The notes under the pieces are model-generated. The model was given only the letters and a program-made list of their open reading frames with translations, ran no database searches and was not told the DNA's origin. A stretch of 12,157 nucleotides of DNA from Chloroflexota bacterium (GTDB taxonomy: Bacteria > Chloroflexota > Dehalococcoidia > UBA1151): contig JADFQR010000012.1 of assembly GCA_022561735.1 (NCBI GenBank), forward strand, positions 1-12,157, in the 5' to 3' direction. Below are positions 1 through 6,379 of this stretch, in pieces. The position numbers were made by a program, and so were the translations under genes. The number at the start of each line of letters is the position of its first letter. Position 1 is the first letter of the stretch.

Positions 1-38
1 GCGCTGACCGGTTAGTTCCCAGAAAGCGATTTGTGCGG

Positions 39-69
39 CCCCTGCGGATTTCAGTCCCGGGGGTTTTTT
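39..69 (+). terminator. Possible intrinsic terminator
   Basis: A C-rich arm (39-44) can pair with CAG at 52-54 and the G run at 59-62, with a four-base bulge, and six T residues follow directly (64-69). This would end a gene lying to the left of the window. The stem is imperfect, so the call is tentative. Confidence 0.28.
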
Positions 70-645
70 GTTTGTCTTCCGCTCCCGGGTAGCAGTGACC
101 ACGACACCCCGGATATATCAGCGGAAACGAAACATGAAACTCGGCATACAGGCCCAGGCACAATCAGAAAGCCGTCGGCTCGGCATCATACGTTCAGGGT
201 GGTCACGCACGGTATCGGCGTTCCGTCGACTGATAGCGGCCACCGATGGCCTCGGCATCGAGCCGTAGCCCCAGCGCCCCGACCTGCGTGGGCGAAACAC
301 TGAAGGCGGACAGCGCCCGGAGCGCGTTGTCGCACAACCCGGCCGTTCAGGTGCTTCAGTGCGCGGACAGGGTGAGCCACAGCGCTGATCCCCCCTTATC
401 CAACTCGGGAGATGGTCCCGCGCCGATCGTGTCCGCCAGTCCGCGTCGCCATTAGGAATGGCGCGCTCACACCCGGTTTATGCAATCGGTCACGTCCGAT
501 CCGCAGCAGCAGCGGTGATGTCCGCTGGCCGATGGACATGAGCGGTCACTCTTGTCCAGGGCGTTCATCGTCCCTCCATCTCCTCTCGTACATTCTTGTA
601 ACCCACAGAATCGAGAGGCCTCGCGGGCCATTCTCGGGGACGGTC

Positions 646-665
646 AAAAACCGGCTTGAGGCCGG
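646..665 (-). terminator. Hairpin with U-tract on the minus strand
   Basis: CCGGC (651-655) and GCCGG (661-665) form a five-base stem with a five-base loop. Read on the minus strand the hairpin is followed by five T residues (650-646), the shape of a short intrinsic terminator. No minus-strand gene lies just upstream of it, so it would act on antisense transcripts from the SDR region, or may simply be a structure in the SDR leader. Confidence 0.3.
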
Positions 666-772
666 CTTCCGCTGCGCCTAAGCTGTTGCGGCCCCGGGAC
701 TTGAGTGTGTTAATTCGTCGGACCGTCAGTACTCGACGCCTGCCGAATCGCCCGGATGCCGTCCCACAAACC

Positions 773-778
773 GGAGGA
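773..778 (+). promoter_or_regulatory. Ribosome binding site deciding a TTG start
   Basis: GGAGGA at 773-778 lies four bases before a TTG at 783. The upstream in-frame ATG at 756 has no such site. The binding site therefore places the start of the first SDR gene at the TTG. Confidence 0.65.
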
Positions 779-782
779 CACG

Positions 783-1514
783 TTGAAACTGCTTTTGACA
801 TCGGCCACGAGCGACCTGGGCCGGTCGGTCGCCGGTCTGTTGGCCCCGGATCACGACATTGTGCTCACCGACCTGCCAGCGCACGCGGAAGGCGTTTCCG
901 GGGTCACGGGATGCGACCTGGGCGACGATGACGCGACCGATCGCCTGGTTGAAGGGATCGACGCTATCGTCCACGTTGGATACGGCGGGCATTTCGCCGC
1001 TGCGTCCGCTCTGCTGGACCTGTACACGCGCTGCACCTACAACCTGCTCACAGCGGCGCGCAGCGGCGGCGTCGGCAGGTTTATCAACCTGAGCACCCTG
1101 CGATTGATGGACGACTACCCGCCACACCTGACGGTGACCGAGAACTGGCGGCCGATGCCGGAGGTGGAACCGCTGATCCTCTCGGCCCATCTCTGCGAGT
1201 ACGTTTGCCGCGAGTTCGGCAGGGAAGGCGGTATCAAGATCGCAAACCTGCGTCTCGGCTTCCCGCTCATTGAGGGCGATACTGAAGCCGCTGCCGCTTC
1301 CGGTGAATCTGCGGCGCTTGCGGAAGACGATCTGCGCGTCGCGTTAAACGCAGCGCTTGTCGTCGATCTCACGGCGGGAGCACAGTCCGAAAACTCACCC
1401 GCTCCGGCCTCGTTCCGGACCGTCCACGTCCAATCCCCGATCCCGGACGCCCGCTTCCTGCTCAAGGGGGCGGCGTCAGTGCTCGGGCTCTGGGAAGGGC
1501 AGGGTGCAGCCTGA
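783..1514 (+). CDS. Degenerate extended SDR (epimerase/dehydratase-like)
   Basis: Predicted cytosolic protein of 243 residues with the Rossmann fold of extended short-chain dehydrogenases/epimerases. The start is taken as TTG 783 because GGAGGA precedes it; an ATG at 756 would add nine residues. The N-terminal strand and turn read LLLTSATSDLG (residues 3-13), so the first two glycines of the usual GxxGxxG dinucleotide motif are missing. The fold-typical segments NLLTAARSGGVGRFINLST and NLRLG are present. Where the family has the catalytic YxxxK, this protein has I132 and H136 (LILSAH). It overlaps the next SDR gene by four bases (ATGA), so the two are probably translated together. It could be a non-catalytic partner subunit, a redox-independent binding protein, or an enzyme with altered chemistry. 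The substrate is unknown. Confidence 0.8.
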   Translation: MKLLLTSATSDLGRSVAGLLAPDHDIVLTDLPAHAEGVSGVTGCDLGDDDATDRLVEGIDAIVHVGYGGHFAAASALLDLYTRCTYNLLTAARSGGVGRFINLSTLRLMDDYPPHLTVTENWRPMPEVEPLILSAHLCEYVCREFGREGGIKIANLRLGFPLIEGDTEAAAASGESAALAEDDLRVALNAALVVDLTAGAQSENSPAPASFRTVHVQSPIPDARFLLKGAASVLGLWEGQGAA

Positions 1515-2284
1515 TGAATATCCTGATTCTTGGCGGAAACGGGATGCTGGGGCCGTGGGTCATAAAGGCGCTGGGAAACCGTCACCGGCTCCGCATCACG
1601 GACATCGGCGATGCGCCTGCGACCACCCACGACTGGCGCCAGATAGACGTGTCGTCCCTGGATGACGTTGTCGACGCGGCGGAGGGGATGGACGCCATCA
1701 TCAACCTGTCGGTGCTACGGCCAGACCGGCGAGTGGCGTTCGATGTCAACACGCGTGGCAACTACAACATGATGGTGGCCGCCGTGACGCACGGCATCCG
1801 GCGTGTCATCAACACGGGGCCGCACTTCCAGCTCGCGGGGCCGGGCTATGAAGACTGGGATTTCGATCTAAACCCGGACATGCCTCCCCAGCCCGGCACG
1901 CGCCTGTACGCATTGACCAAAGCGCTGGGGCAGGAGATCGACCGCGTTTTCACGACCCGGCACGATATCTACCTGCAGACACTGCTCTTCTACCACCTGT
2001 ACGACCCCGGAGACCTGGCCCACGGACCCGGCGGCAGCGGCGGGGAAACACTCGGCAGAGACATGATGGTCCCGTACAGCATCGCCTGGTCCGATGCGGG
2101 AGAGGCCATACGCTGCGCCGTCGAGCTACCGCTTGAACGGTTGCCCAGCCGGGCGGAGACGTACATGGTGTTCACCGATATTCCGCACGGAAAGTTCAGT
2201 AACGAGAAGGCCCGGCGCCAACTCGGCTGGCAGCCCCGGTATCACCTGGAACAACTCTGGAACAGGTCCAAACCCGGCCAGTAA
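1514..2284 (+). CDS. NAD-dependent epimerase/dehydratase (extended SDR)
   Basis: Predicted 256-residue cytosolic NAD(P)-dependent enzyme of the extended SDR family, which acts on nucleotide sugars, sterols or related alcohols and ketones. Residues 3-13 read ILILGGNGMLG, an intact GxxGxxG cofactor loop (G7, G10, G13), followed by an acidic strand end (TDIGD). The catalytic YxxxK is intact at Y132-K136 (LYALTK). The ATG overlaps the stop of the preceding SDR gene, and a G-rich stretch just before it can serve as ribosome binding site. Y132 and K136 fall at the same residue numbers as I132 and H136 in the upstream paralogue, so the two proteins align almost without gaps in the N-terminal half. 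Family length for epimerases is usually 300 or more, so both are short members. The substrate cannot be read from the sequence. Confidence 0.88.
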   Translation: MNILILGGNGMLGPWVIKALGNRHRLRITDIGDAPATTHDWRQIDVSSLDDVVDAAEGMDAIINLSVLRPDRRVAFDVNTRGNYNMMVAAVTHGIRRVINTGPHFQLAGPGYEDWDFDLNPDMPPQPGTRLYALTKALGQEIDRVFTTRHDIYLQTLLFYHLYDPGDLAHGPGGSGGETLGRDMMVPYSIAWSDAGEAIRCAVELPLERLPSRAETYMVFTDIPHGKFSNEKARRQLGWQPRYHLEQLWNRSKPGQ

Positions 2285-2288
2285 CGGA

Positions 2289-2690
2289 TCAGATCGATTC
2301 CAGGTCATCGACCAGCAGATGACGGAGATCATCCAACCGGAACGGCTTGCCGAGGATCGCGTCGCCGCCCAGCTCCCGTACATTCCCCAGGATTGTCGGG
2401 TCGGCCAGCCCGCTCACGAGTACAACACGGCCGGGACGCGCACTTTTGTCAAGTTCCCGGAGGCGGCGCAGCACCTCAAAGCCGTCGATGACCGGCATCA
2501 TGAGGTCCACAAGGACCGCGTCGTAATGCTCCCGGGCGATCATCTCAAGCCCGATTTCACCGTCCGGGGCGGTGTCTACTTCAAAACCATCGAATATCTC
2601 GATACTCGCCTGGAGTGCGACTCGCACCGACTCCTCGTCGTCGATCACAAGAACCCTGCGGGCTGTTACCCGAAGATCGGATTCATTCAA
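2289..2690 (-). CDS. Stand-alone response-regulator receiver domain
   Basis: A 133-residue single-domain receiver (CheY-like) protein with no output domain. All phosphorylation residues are visible: acidic pocket D17-D18-E19, phospho-acceptor D62 in LVDLMMP, switch S93 in LVSGL, and K115 before P116. It would receive phosphate from an unidentified histidine kinase and signal by protein contact, or act as a phosphate sink. The start is TTG at 2690; the frame closes upstream at a TAA (2712-2714) and no in-frame ATG gives a full domain. The ribosome binding site is weak. It is convergent with the SDR pair, with stops four bases apart, and divergent from the rhomboid gene. A short Fur-type inverted repeat lies 54 bp upstream (2744-2756). 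Confidence 0.9.
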   Translation of the reverse strand: MNESDLRVTARRVLVIDDEESVRVALQASIEIFDGFEVDTAPDGEIGLEMIAREHYDAVLVDLMMPVIDGFEVLRRLRELDKSARPGRVVLVSGLADPTILGNVRELGGDAILGKPFRLDDLRHLLVDDLESI

Positions 2691-2743
2691 AGAAATGAAC
2701 TGCCCTGAGGATTACAACGGACCGGATCCCGCTAGACCCGGCA

Positions 2744-2756
2744 AATGATTCTCATT
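2744..2756. promoter_or_regulatory. Possible Fur-family operator (6-1-6)
   Basis: AATGATTCTCATT is a 6-1-6 inverted repeat with one mismatched pair. It equals the znuA box (4619-4637) with its central six bases removed, so it matches the overlapping-hexamer form of Fur-family sites. It lies in the divergent gap between the receiver-domain gene and the rhomboid gene and could control either. Short AT-rich repeats occur by chance, so confidence is low. Confidence 0.35.
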
Positions 2757-2866
2757 GAGTATACGAAGCGGCGGCGGGCGGGATATTAGCGCGGGGAATC
2801 AATACAGGTCCCCGGGTCGTTCGCCTGCGTAAAGTAGGTAGCATCCGGAATCGGGACCTTCCTTGT

Positions 2867-2888
2867 TGCACCGGGCACTGCACCGGGC
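2867..2888. repeat. Short tandem direct repeat
   Basis: TGCACCGGGC occurs twice (2867-2876 and 2879-2888) with a 12-base period, about 95 bp upstream of the rhomboid start. It could be a tandem activator site in the rhomboid promoter or a chance duplication in GC-rich DNA. Confidence 0.4.
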
Positions 2889-2982
2889 GCACCCCGGAAT
2901 TCACGGCAGGACCCTGATCTACCCGGGCGATATTTCCGCAGGCCGTAAGAACGCAGACCAGATCACCGCAGGAGCACGTTGA

Positions 2983-4035
2983 ATGTTCAATCGGAACCCG
3001 CTCCGGCCGGGATCGGAGGGAGGCGGCATCATTTCCATGTTGCGGTCTAACCCGGCCATGTGGTCCGTACTGGTGATCAACGTCGTGTATTTCCTCGTAC
3101 TGGAAATAGCGGGCGGTTCGGAAGATCCCAGGGTTCTGATCAAATACGGCGCTAAATACGGTCCGGCGATCGCAGATGGCGAGTACTGGCGCCTGGTCAC
3201 CCCGGTGTTCATGCACATCGGAGCGTTCCATCTCCTCGCCAACAGCATCAGCCTGCTGATATTCGGGGGCATCGTCGAACGCTCATACGGTTGGCGGGCG
3301 TTTCTTGCGATTTACCTGACGGCGGGTGTGGCGGGAAATGTTGCCAGCTACGCCGCCGGTCCCGCCGTGGGGGCGGGCGCGAGCGGCGCTATTTTCGGGA
3401 TGCTGGGTGCGTTCGCCGTCTACCTCTACTTCAACCGGGCCATGCTTGGCTCAGCGGCGCGCGGGTCGCTCGGTGGTCTCGCATTCATCATCATCGTCAA
3501 CATCACATTCGGGCTGACGACGGCCGGGGTCGACAACTGGGCGCACCTCGGCGGTCTGATGGCCGGTGTCTTGCTTGCCCTCCGGCTTTCCCCGCGTATG
3601 GAGACTGAAAACACGTACGGTCTGAACCGGCGCCTGCTGTCCTCACAGCCTGTATTTCAGCAATCAAGCCTGGCAACCATCGGCTCGGCGACGGCGGCGG
3701 CTCTCGCCGTCCTGGTGGTGATCACCGTGGTTGTGGCGCGCGATGACTCGGAGCGTAATCGCAGGTTATCGGACGACTTAACCGGCCTTGCGATCGGTGC
3801 GCTGCTGGAGAAGCGTTTCGACGATGCAAGTTCCTACACGCGGCAAGCGTTGCTTTCCAATCCTCCGCCGGAATTTCTCGGAATTCTTTACCTGATCAAG
3901 GGCCTCAGTGAATCTGAGGAAGGCAACGTGGACGCGGCGATCCGCGACCTGAACCTGGCGTTGAGCTACGGCCTGGAGGACGCAACAAGCCGAACGCTTG
4001 CCCAGAATGAGCTCGCACGTCTGACCGGACGGTAA
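2983..4035 (+). CDS. Rhomboid intramembrane serine protease with TPR-like tail
   Basis: A 350-residue membrane protein of the rhomboid family (S54), which cleaves substrates inside the membrane with a Ser-His dyad. The catalytic serine is S134 in GASGAIFG and the histidine is H188 in NWAHLGG. The family HxxxxHLxxN helix is present as HIGAFHLLAN (H78, H83, N87), and EYWRLVTP precedes it as in typical bacterial rhomboids. About six membrane segments fill residues 27-205. A further hydrophobic segment at about 232-252 leads into a C-terminal helical region (about 260-350) whose repeated A/L/Y spacing resembles one or two TPR units. The start ATG has GGAG eight bases upstream. Bacterial rhomboids without an extension are often about 200-250 residues. 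The tail probably recruits substrates or partners. No substrate is evident nearby. Confidence 0.9.
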   Translation: MFNRNPLRPGSEGGGIISMLRSNPAMWSVLVINVVYFLVLEIAGGSEDPRVLIKYGAKYGPAIADGEYWRLVTPVFMHIGAFHLLANSISLLIFGGIVERSYGWRAFLAIYLTAGVAGNVASYAAGPAVGAGASGAIFGMLGAFAVYLYFNRAMLGSAARGSLGGLAFIIIVNITFGLTTAGVDNWAHLGGLMAGVLLALRLSPRMETENTYGLNRRLLSSQPVFQQSSLATIGSATAAALAVLVVITVVVARDDSERNRRLSDDLTGLAIGALLEKRFDDASSYTRQALLSNPPPEFLGILYLIKGLSESEEGNVDAAIRDLNLALSYGLEDATSRTLAQNELARLTGR

Positions 4036-4040
4036 CTGGA

Positions 4041-4069
4041 TTGACGATGGAGCAAACCGTATGTAACAT
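4041..4069 (+). promoter_or_regulatory. Sigma-70-type promoter of the Fur-family gene
   Basis: TTGACG (4041-4046) and TAACAT (4064-4069) are separated by 17 bases, matching five and four of six consensus positions. Transcription would begin near 4076, directly before the palindrome at 4080-4094 and about 50 bases before the ATG at 4129. An overlapping alternative -10 (TATGAT, 4078-4083) lies partly inside the palindrome but lacks a good -35. Confidence 0.5.
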
Positions 4070-4079
4070 CGCCGCTATA

Positions 4080-4094
4080 TGATACTTAGTATCA
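4080..4094. promoter_or_regulatory. Fur/Zur-type operator, perfect 7-1-7 palindrome
   Basis: TGATACTTAGTATCA is a perfect inverted repeat of seven bases around one central base, the size and 7-1-7 architecture of Fur-family boxes. It sits at the predicted transcription start of the regulator gene, so bound repressor would block its own transcription. A near-identical box lies at the znuA start. The metal it responds to is inferred from the downstream importer. Confidence 0.7.
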
Positions 4095-4128
4095 ATATTC
4101 CTGCGATTATGACTCTTATCAAACCCCT

Positions 4129-4575
4129 ATGACGACCAACTCCACATCCCAGCTTGACGCTATCGCCGCCCTGGAAGACGCCGGTCTCAGGATCACCGAG
4201 CAGCGACGACAGATCGTTGCCGCTATCAATCGCAAGAACGGTGGGTTTACGGCGGAGGAGCTGGCGACCGAACTCGCCAACGAGTTTGAAGGTGTGGGAC
4301 GGGCGACCGTCTACCGGACGCTGAAGTTGCTGGTGGAAGCAAACGTCATCTGCAAGCTGGCCCTTCCCGATGGAACGCCGATGTACAGCGCATCACGAGT
4401 GGAGCACCACCACCACTCCGTTTGCGTCTCCTGCGGCGCCGTGGAGGAGTTCCGGGACGCCACCGTCGAGCGCGTGCTGCGATCGCTGGCACGGGAGATC
4501 GACGGCGACATCATCGGTCACCGGATGGAGTTCTATATCCGGTGCGGCGCCTGCCGCATCGCTGCCACCAGCTGA
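4129..4575 (+). CDS. zur: Fur-family metalloregulator, probable Zur
   Basis: A 148-residue DNA-binding repressor of the Fur superfamily. Residues 10-75 form the winged helix (LRITEQRRQIV, then GRATVYRTLKLL as the recognition helix). The HHHH motif at 93-96 starts the dimerisation domain. Two CxxC pairs, C99/C102 and C139/C142, form the structural zinc site seen in Fur, PerR and Zur. C75 lies where Zur proteins carry a cysteine ligand of the regulatory zinc site, which favours Zur over Fur or PerR, although I place it by eye. Position upstream of znuACB, with 44 bp between them, supports the zinc assignment. There is no clear Shine-Dalgarno sequence before the ATG. The palindrome at 4080-4094 suggests autorepression. 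A manganese- or iron-responsive relative remains possible. Confidence 0.88.
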   Translation: MTTNSTSQLDAIAALEDAGLRITEQRRQIVAAINRKNGGFTAEELATELANEFEGVGRATVYRTLKLLVEANVICKLALPDGTPMYSASRVEHHHHSVCVSCGAVEEFRDATVERVLRSLAREIDGDIIGHRMEFYIRCGACRIAATS

Positions 4576-4618
4576 CACTTCACACGACCAGAAATACCTC
4601 AACATCTGATTACACATT

Positions 4619-4637
4619 AATGATACTGAGTCTCATT
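4619..4637. promoter_or_regulatory. Fur/Zur-type operator across the znuA start codon
   Basis: AATGATACTGAGTCTCATT is a 9-1-9 inverted repeat with eight of nine pairs matching. Its left arm contains the znuA ATG (4620-4622). Its core differs from the perfect box at 4080-4094 by two bases (centre base and one arm base). A repressor here would block a promoter between the two genes or act as a roadblock to read-through from the regulator gene. Confidence 0.62.
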
Positions 4638-5555
4638 AAAGTCCGAACCGCCACACTGTCTTTGTTTGCACTGTCCGCCGTGCTGGGGGGCGTGGCATGC
4701 GGCAGCGGCGAGGACACCCCCGCCGGGCAGGACACGCCCGTTCGCGTCGTAGCAACAACATATCCGCTCGAGTTCTTTGCCGGTCGTATCGGTGGAGACA
4801 GAGTTCTTGTCGAAAACCCGGTGCCGGCGGGCGGCGACGCCCACAGTTTCAAGCCCACGCCCGGAGACCTGCGCACGATCTCAGCGGCCGACCTCCTCGT
4901 ATACAACGGACTCGGGTTTGAGCCGTGGGTCGATGCCGTCCTGGCCGCCGGCGATGCGCCGCGTATCACCGTCCAGACGGCGTCCGCAGAGGGGGTGCTG
5001 ATGCTCGACGAAGACGGCGACCTGGTACTGGACCCGCACGTGTGGCTGGACCCGGTACTTGCCGCTAATCAGGTGCGATCCCTTCTTGCAGGATTGATCG
5101 AGGCGGACCCGGAAGGCGAGGCTGTGTACCGGGCGAACACCGATATTCTTGTTGCCGAGCTCGATGCGCTCGATGGGCGCTTCAGGGCGAGACTTCAGTC
5201 ATGCGCCCGGGACACGTTCATCACGGCCCATGACGCGTTCAACTACTTTGCAGCCCGTTACGGTCTGACGGCTGTGGGAATCGCCGGCATAAACCCGGGT
5301 GCAGAGCCAAGCCCGCGGGGGCTCGGCGACTTGAGCACGCTCGTGGAAGATGAAGGTATCCGGTACATTCTCATCAACCCGATCGACTCACGGCGGCTGA
5401 GTGACACGCTGGCGAAAGAAACCGGCGCTGAAACGCTCCCGCTGCACATCATCCAGAACCTTACGCCGGAGCAGCGAGAGCAGGGCGAAACATACTTCTC
5501 GCTCATGAACGTCAATCTGGAGAGTGTCGCGATGACGCTGGGGTGTGACTCATGA
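4620..5555 (+). CDS. znuA: Zinc ABC transporter substrate-binding lipoprotein
   Basis: A 311-residue metal-binding protein of the cluster A-I solute-binding family (ZnuA/PsaA type). It captures zinc outside the membrane and delivers it to ZnuB. Residues 1-26 form a signal peptide with K7 and R9 and a hydrophobic core. It ends in VLGGVAC, an acceptable lipobox with C27 as the lipidated residue. Metal-ligand histidines are visible at H75 (GGDAHSFKPTP), H140 (LDPHVWLDP) and H204 (AHDAF). C195 and C309 could form the disulfide known in ZnuA. In place of the long His-rich loop of enterobacterial ZnuA there is only a short acidic stretch (LDEDGD, 129-134). The frame stays open upstream into the regulator gene, but ATG 4620 gives the correct signal peptide. 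It lacks a clear Shine-Dalgarno sequence, so the message may be leaderless. Manganese specificity is the main alternative. Confidence 0.9.
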   Translation: MILSLIKVRTATLSLFALSAVLGGVACGSGEDTPAGQDTPVRVVATTYPLEFFAGRIGGDRVLVENPVPAGGDAHSFKPTPGDLRTISAADLLVYNGLGFEPWVDAVLAAGDAPRITVQTASAEGVLMLDEDGDLVLDPHVWLDPVLAANQVRSLLAGLIEADPEGEAVYRANTDILVAELDALDGRFRARLQSCARDTFITAHDAFNYFAARYGLTAVGIAGINPGAEPSPRGLGDLSTLVEDEGIRYILINPIDSRRLSDTLAKETGAETLPLHIIQNLTPEQREQGETYFSLMNVNLESVAMTLGCDS

Positions 5556-6376
5556 CCGGGCTTGCCGTCGAGAAGCAGGTGGGCCTGTGGCCCGACGAGC
5601 CGAATACCGGATCAGACCGACCCGCGGTCTGTGAGTTCATCGATACCTCTTTCTCATATGGAGGCGAACCGGCGGTAGAAAACGTGTCGTTCCGGGTGCG
5701 CCGGGGCGAATTTGCCGCCGTACTTGGACCGAACGGGAGCGGAAAGACCACGCTCTTGCGGCTGGCTCTCGGTCTGTTGAAGCCCTCCAGGGGCTCGGTC
5801 GAGATATTCGGAGAGCCTTCGTCCAGTTTCCGCGACTGGTCTCGGATTGGCTACGTTCCGCAGCGGGTGGAAGGGCTGGGACTTCATTTCCCGGCGACGG
5901 TCGAGGAGATCGTGGAACACGGCCTGTACCGTGGATTTGATCCGTTGGCGATATTTCGCAGGCACGGCCGGAAGGAAGTTCTTAACGCACTGGAACTGGC
6001 CGGTATCGCACACCTGCGCACGAGACAGATCGAGTCGTTATCGGTCGGTCAGCGCCAGCGAGCGTTAATCGCCCGCGCCATCGTGGGCAGTCCGGAGTTG
6101 CTGTTTCTTGACGAGCCCGTTTCGGGCGTGGACGCGGCGGGACGAGACCGGTTCCACGAGCTGATCTCGGCCCTCAACCAGGAGCACGGCATGACCGTGT
6201 TTATGATCTCTCACGACATCGGCGCCGTGATGAAGGGCGCGACCGTGTGCGCATGCATTAACCGGACAATCGTGTTCCACGGCCCACCCCACAACGTTAC
6301 CGGAGAGCATCTAGCCGAGCTATACGGGTTCCCGGTGGATGTCCTGGTCCACGACGCACTGCACGAGCACAGGTGA
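5552..6376 (+). CDS. znuC: Zinc ABC transporter ATP-binding protein
   Basis: A 274-residue cytoplasmic ATPase that powers the importer. Walker A is GPNGSGKTT (residues 59-67). The signature motif is LSVGQ (163-167), with the usual S-G-G replaced by S-V-G. Walker B is LLFLDEP with D187 and E188, and the switch histidine is H221 in ISHDIG. The ATG overlaps the znuA stop by four bases and GGGGTG lies about eight bases upstream. The first 25 or so residues before the nucleotide-binding domain are extra and show no motif. The length is slightly above the 230-260 usual for ZnuC. Genes A, C and B form one operon. Confidence 0.92.
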   Translation: MTGLAVEKQVGLWPDEPNTGSDRPAVCEFIDTSFSYGGEPAVENVSFRVRRGEFAAVLGPNGSGKTTLLRLALGLLKPSRGSVEIFGEPSSSFRDWSRIGYVPQRVEGLGLHFPATVEEIVEHGLYRGFDPLAIFRRHGRKEVLNALELAGIAHLRTRQIESLSVGQRQRALIARAIVGSPELLFLDEPVSGVDAAGRDRFHELISALNQEHGMTVFMISHDIGAVMKGATVCACINRTIVFHGPPHNVTGEHLAELYGFPVDVLVHDALHEHR

Positions 6377-6379
6377 TCT

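Larger units (their letters stand above)
1..782. other. Gene-free upstream region
   Basis: No reading frame here looks like a real gene. All frames are short, overlap one another on both strands, and show no recognisable motif or good ribosome binding site. The best small frame (134-268, +, 44 codons, ATG) has no Shine-Dalgarno sequence and no family resemblance. The region holds a possible terminator near 39-69, a bulged hairpin at 612-636 and a second hairpin at 651-665. It ends in the ribosome binding site of the first SDR gene. It may contain the promoter of the SDR pair, but I could not pick out a convincing -35/-10 pair. Confidence 0.6.

Noticed and set aside
134..268. Small frame of 44 codons near the left edge
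   Set aside because: No ribosome binding site, no resemblance to a known small protein, and competing frames in the same region.
1115..1630. Minus-strand frame of 171 codons
   Set aside because: Overlaps both SDR genes in antisense and has no motif.
4422..4619. Upstream extension of the znuA frame into the regulator gene
   Set aside because: The extension overlaps the Fur-family coding region and would hide the signal peptide and lipobox that start properly at ATG 4620.
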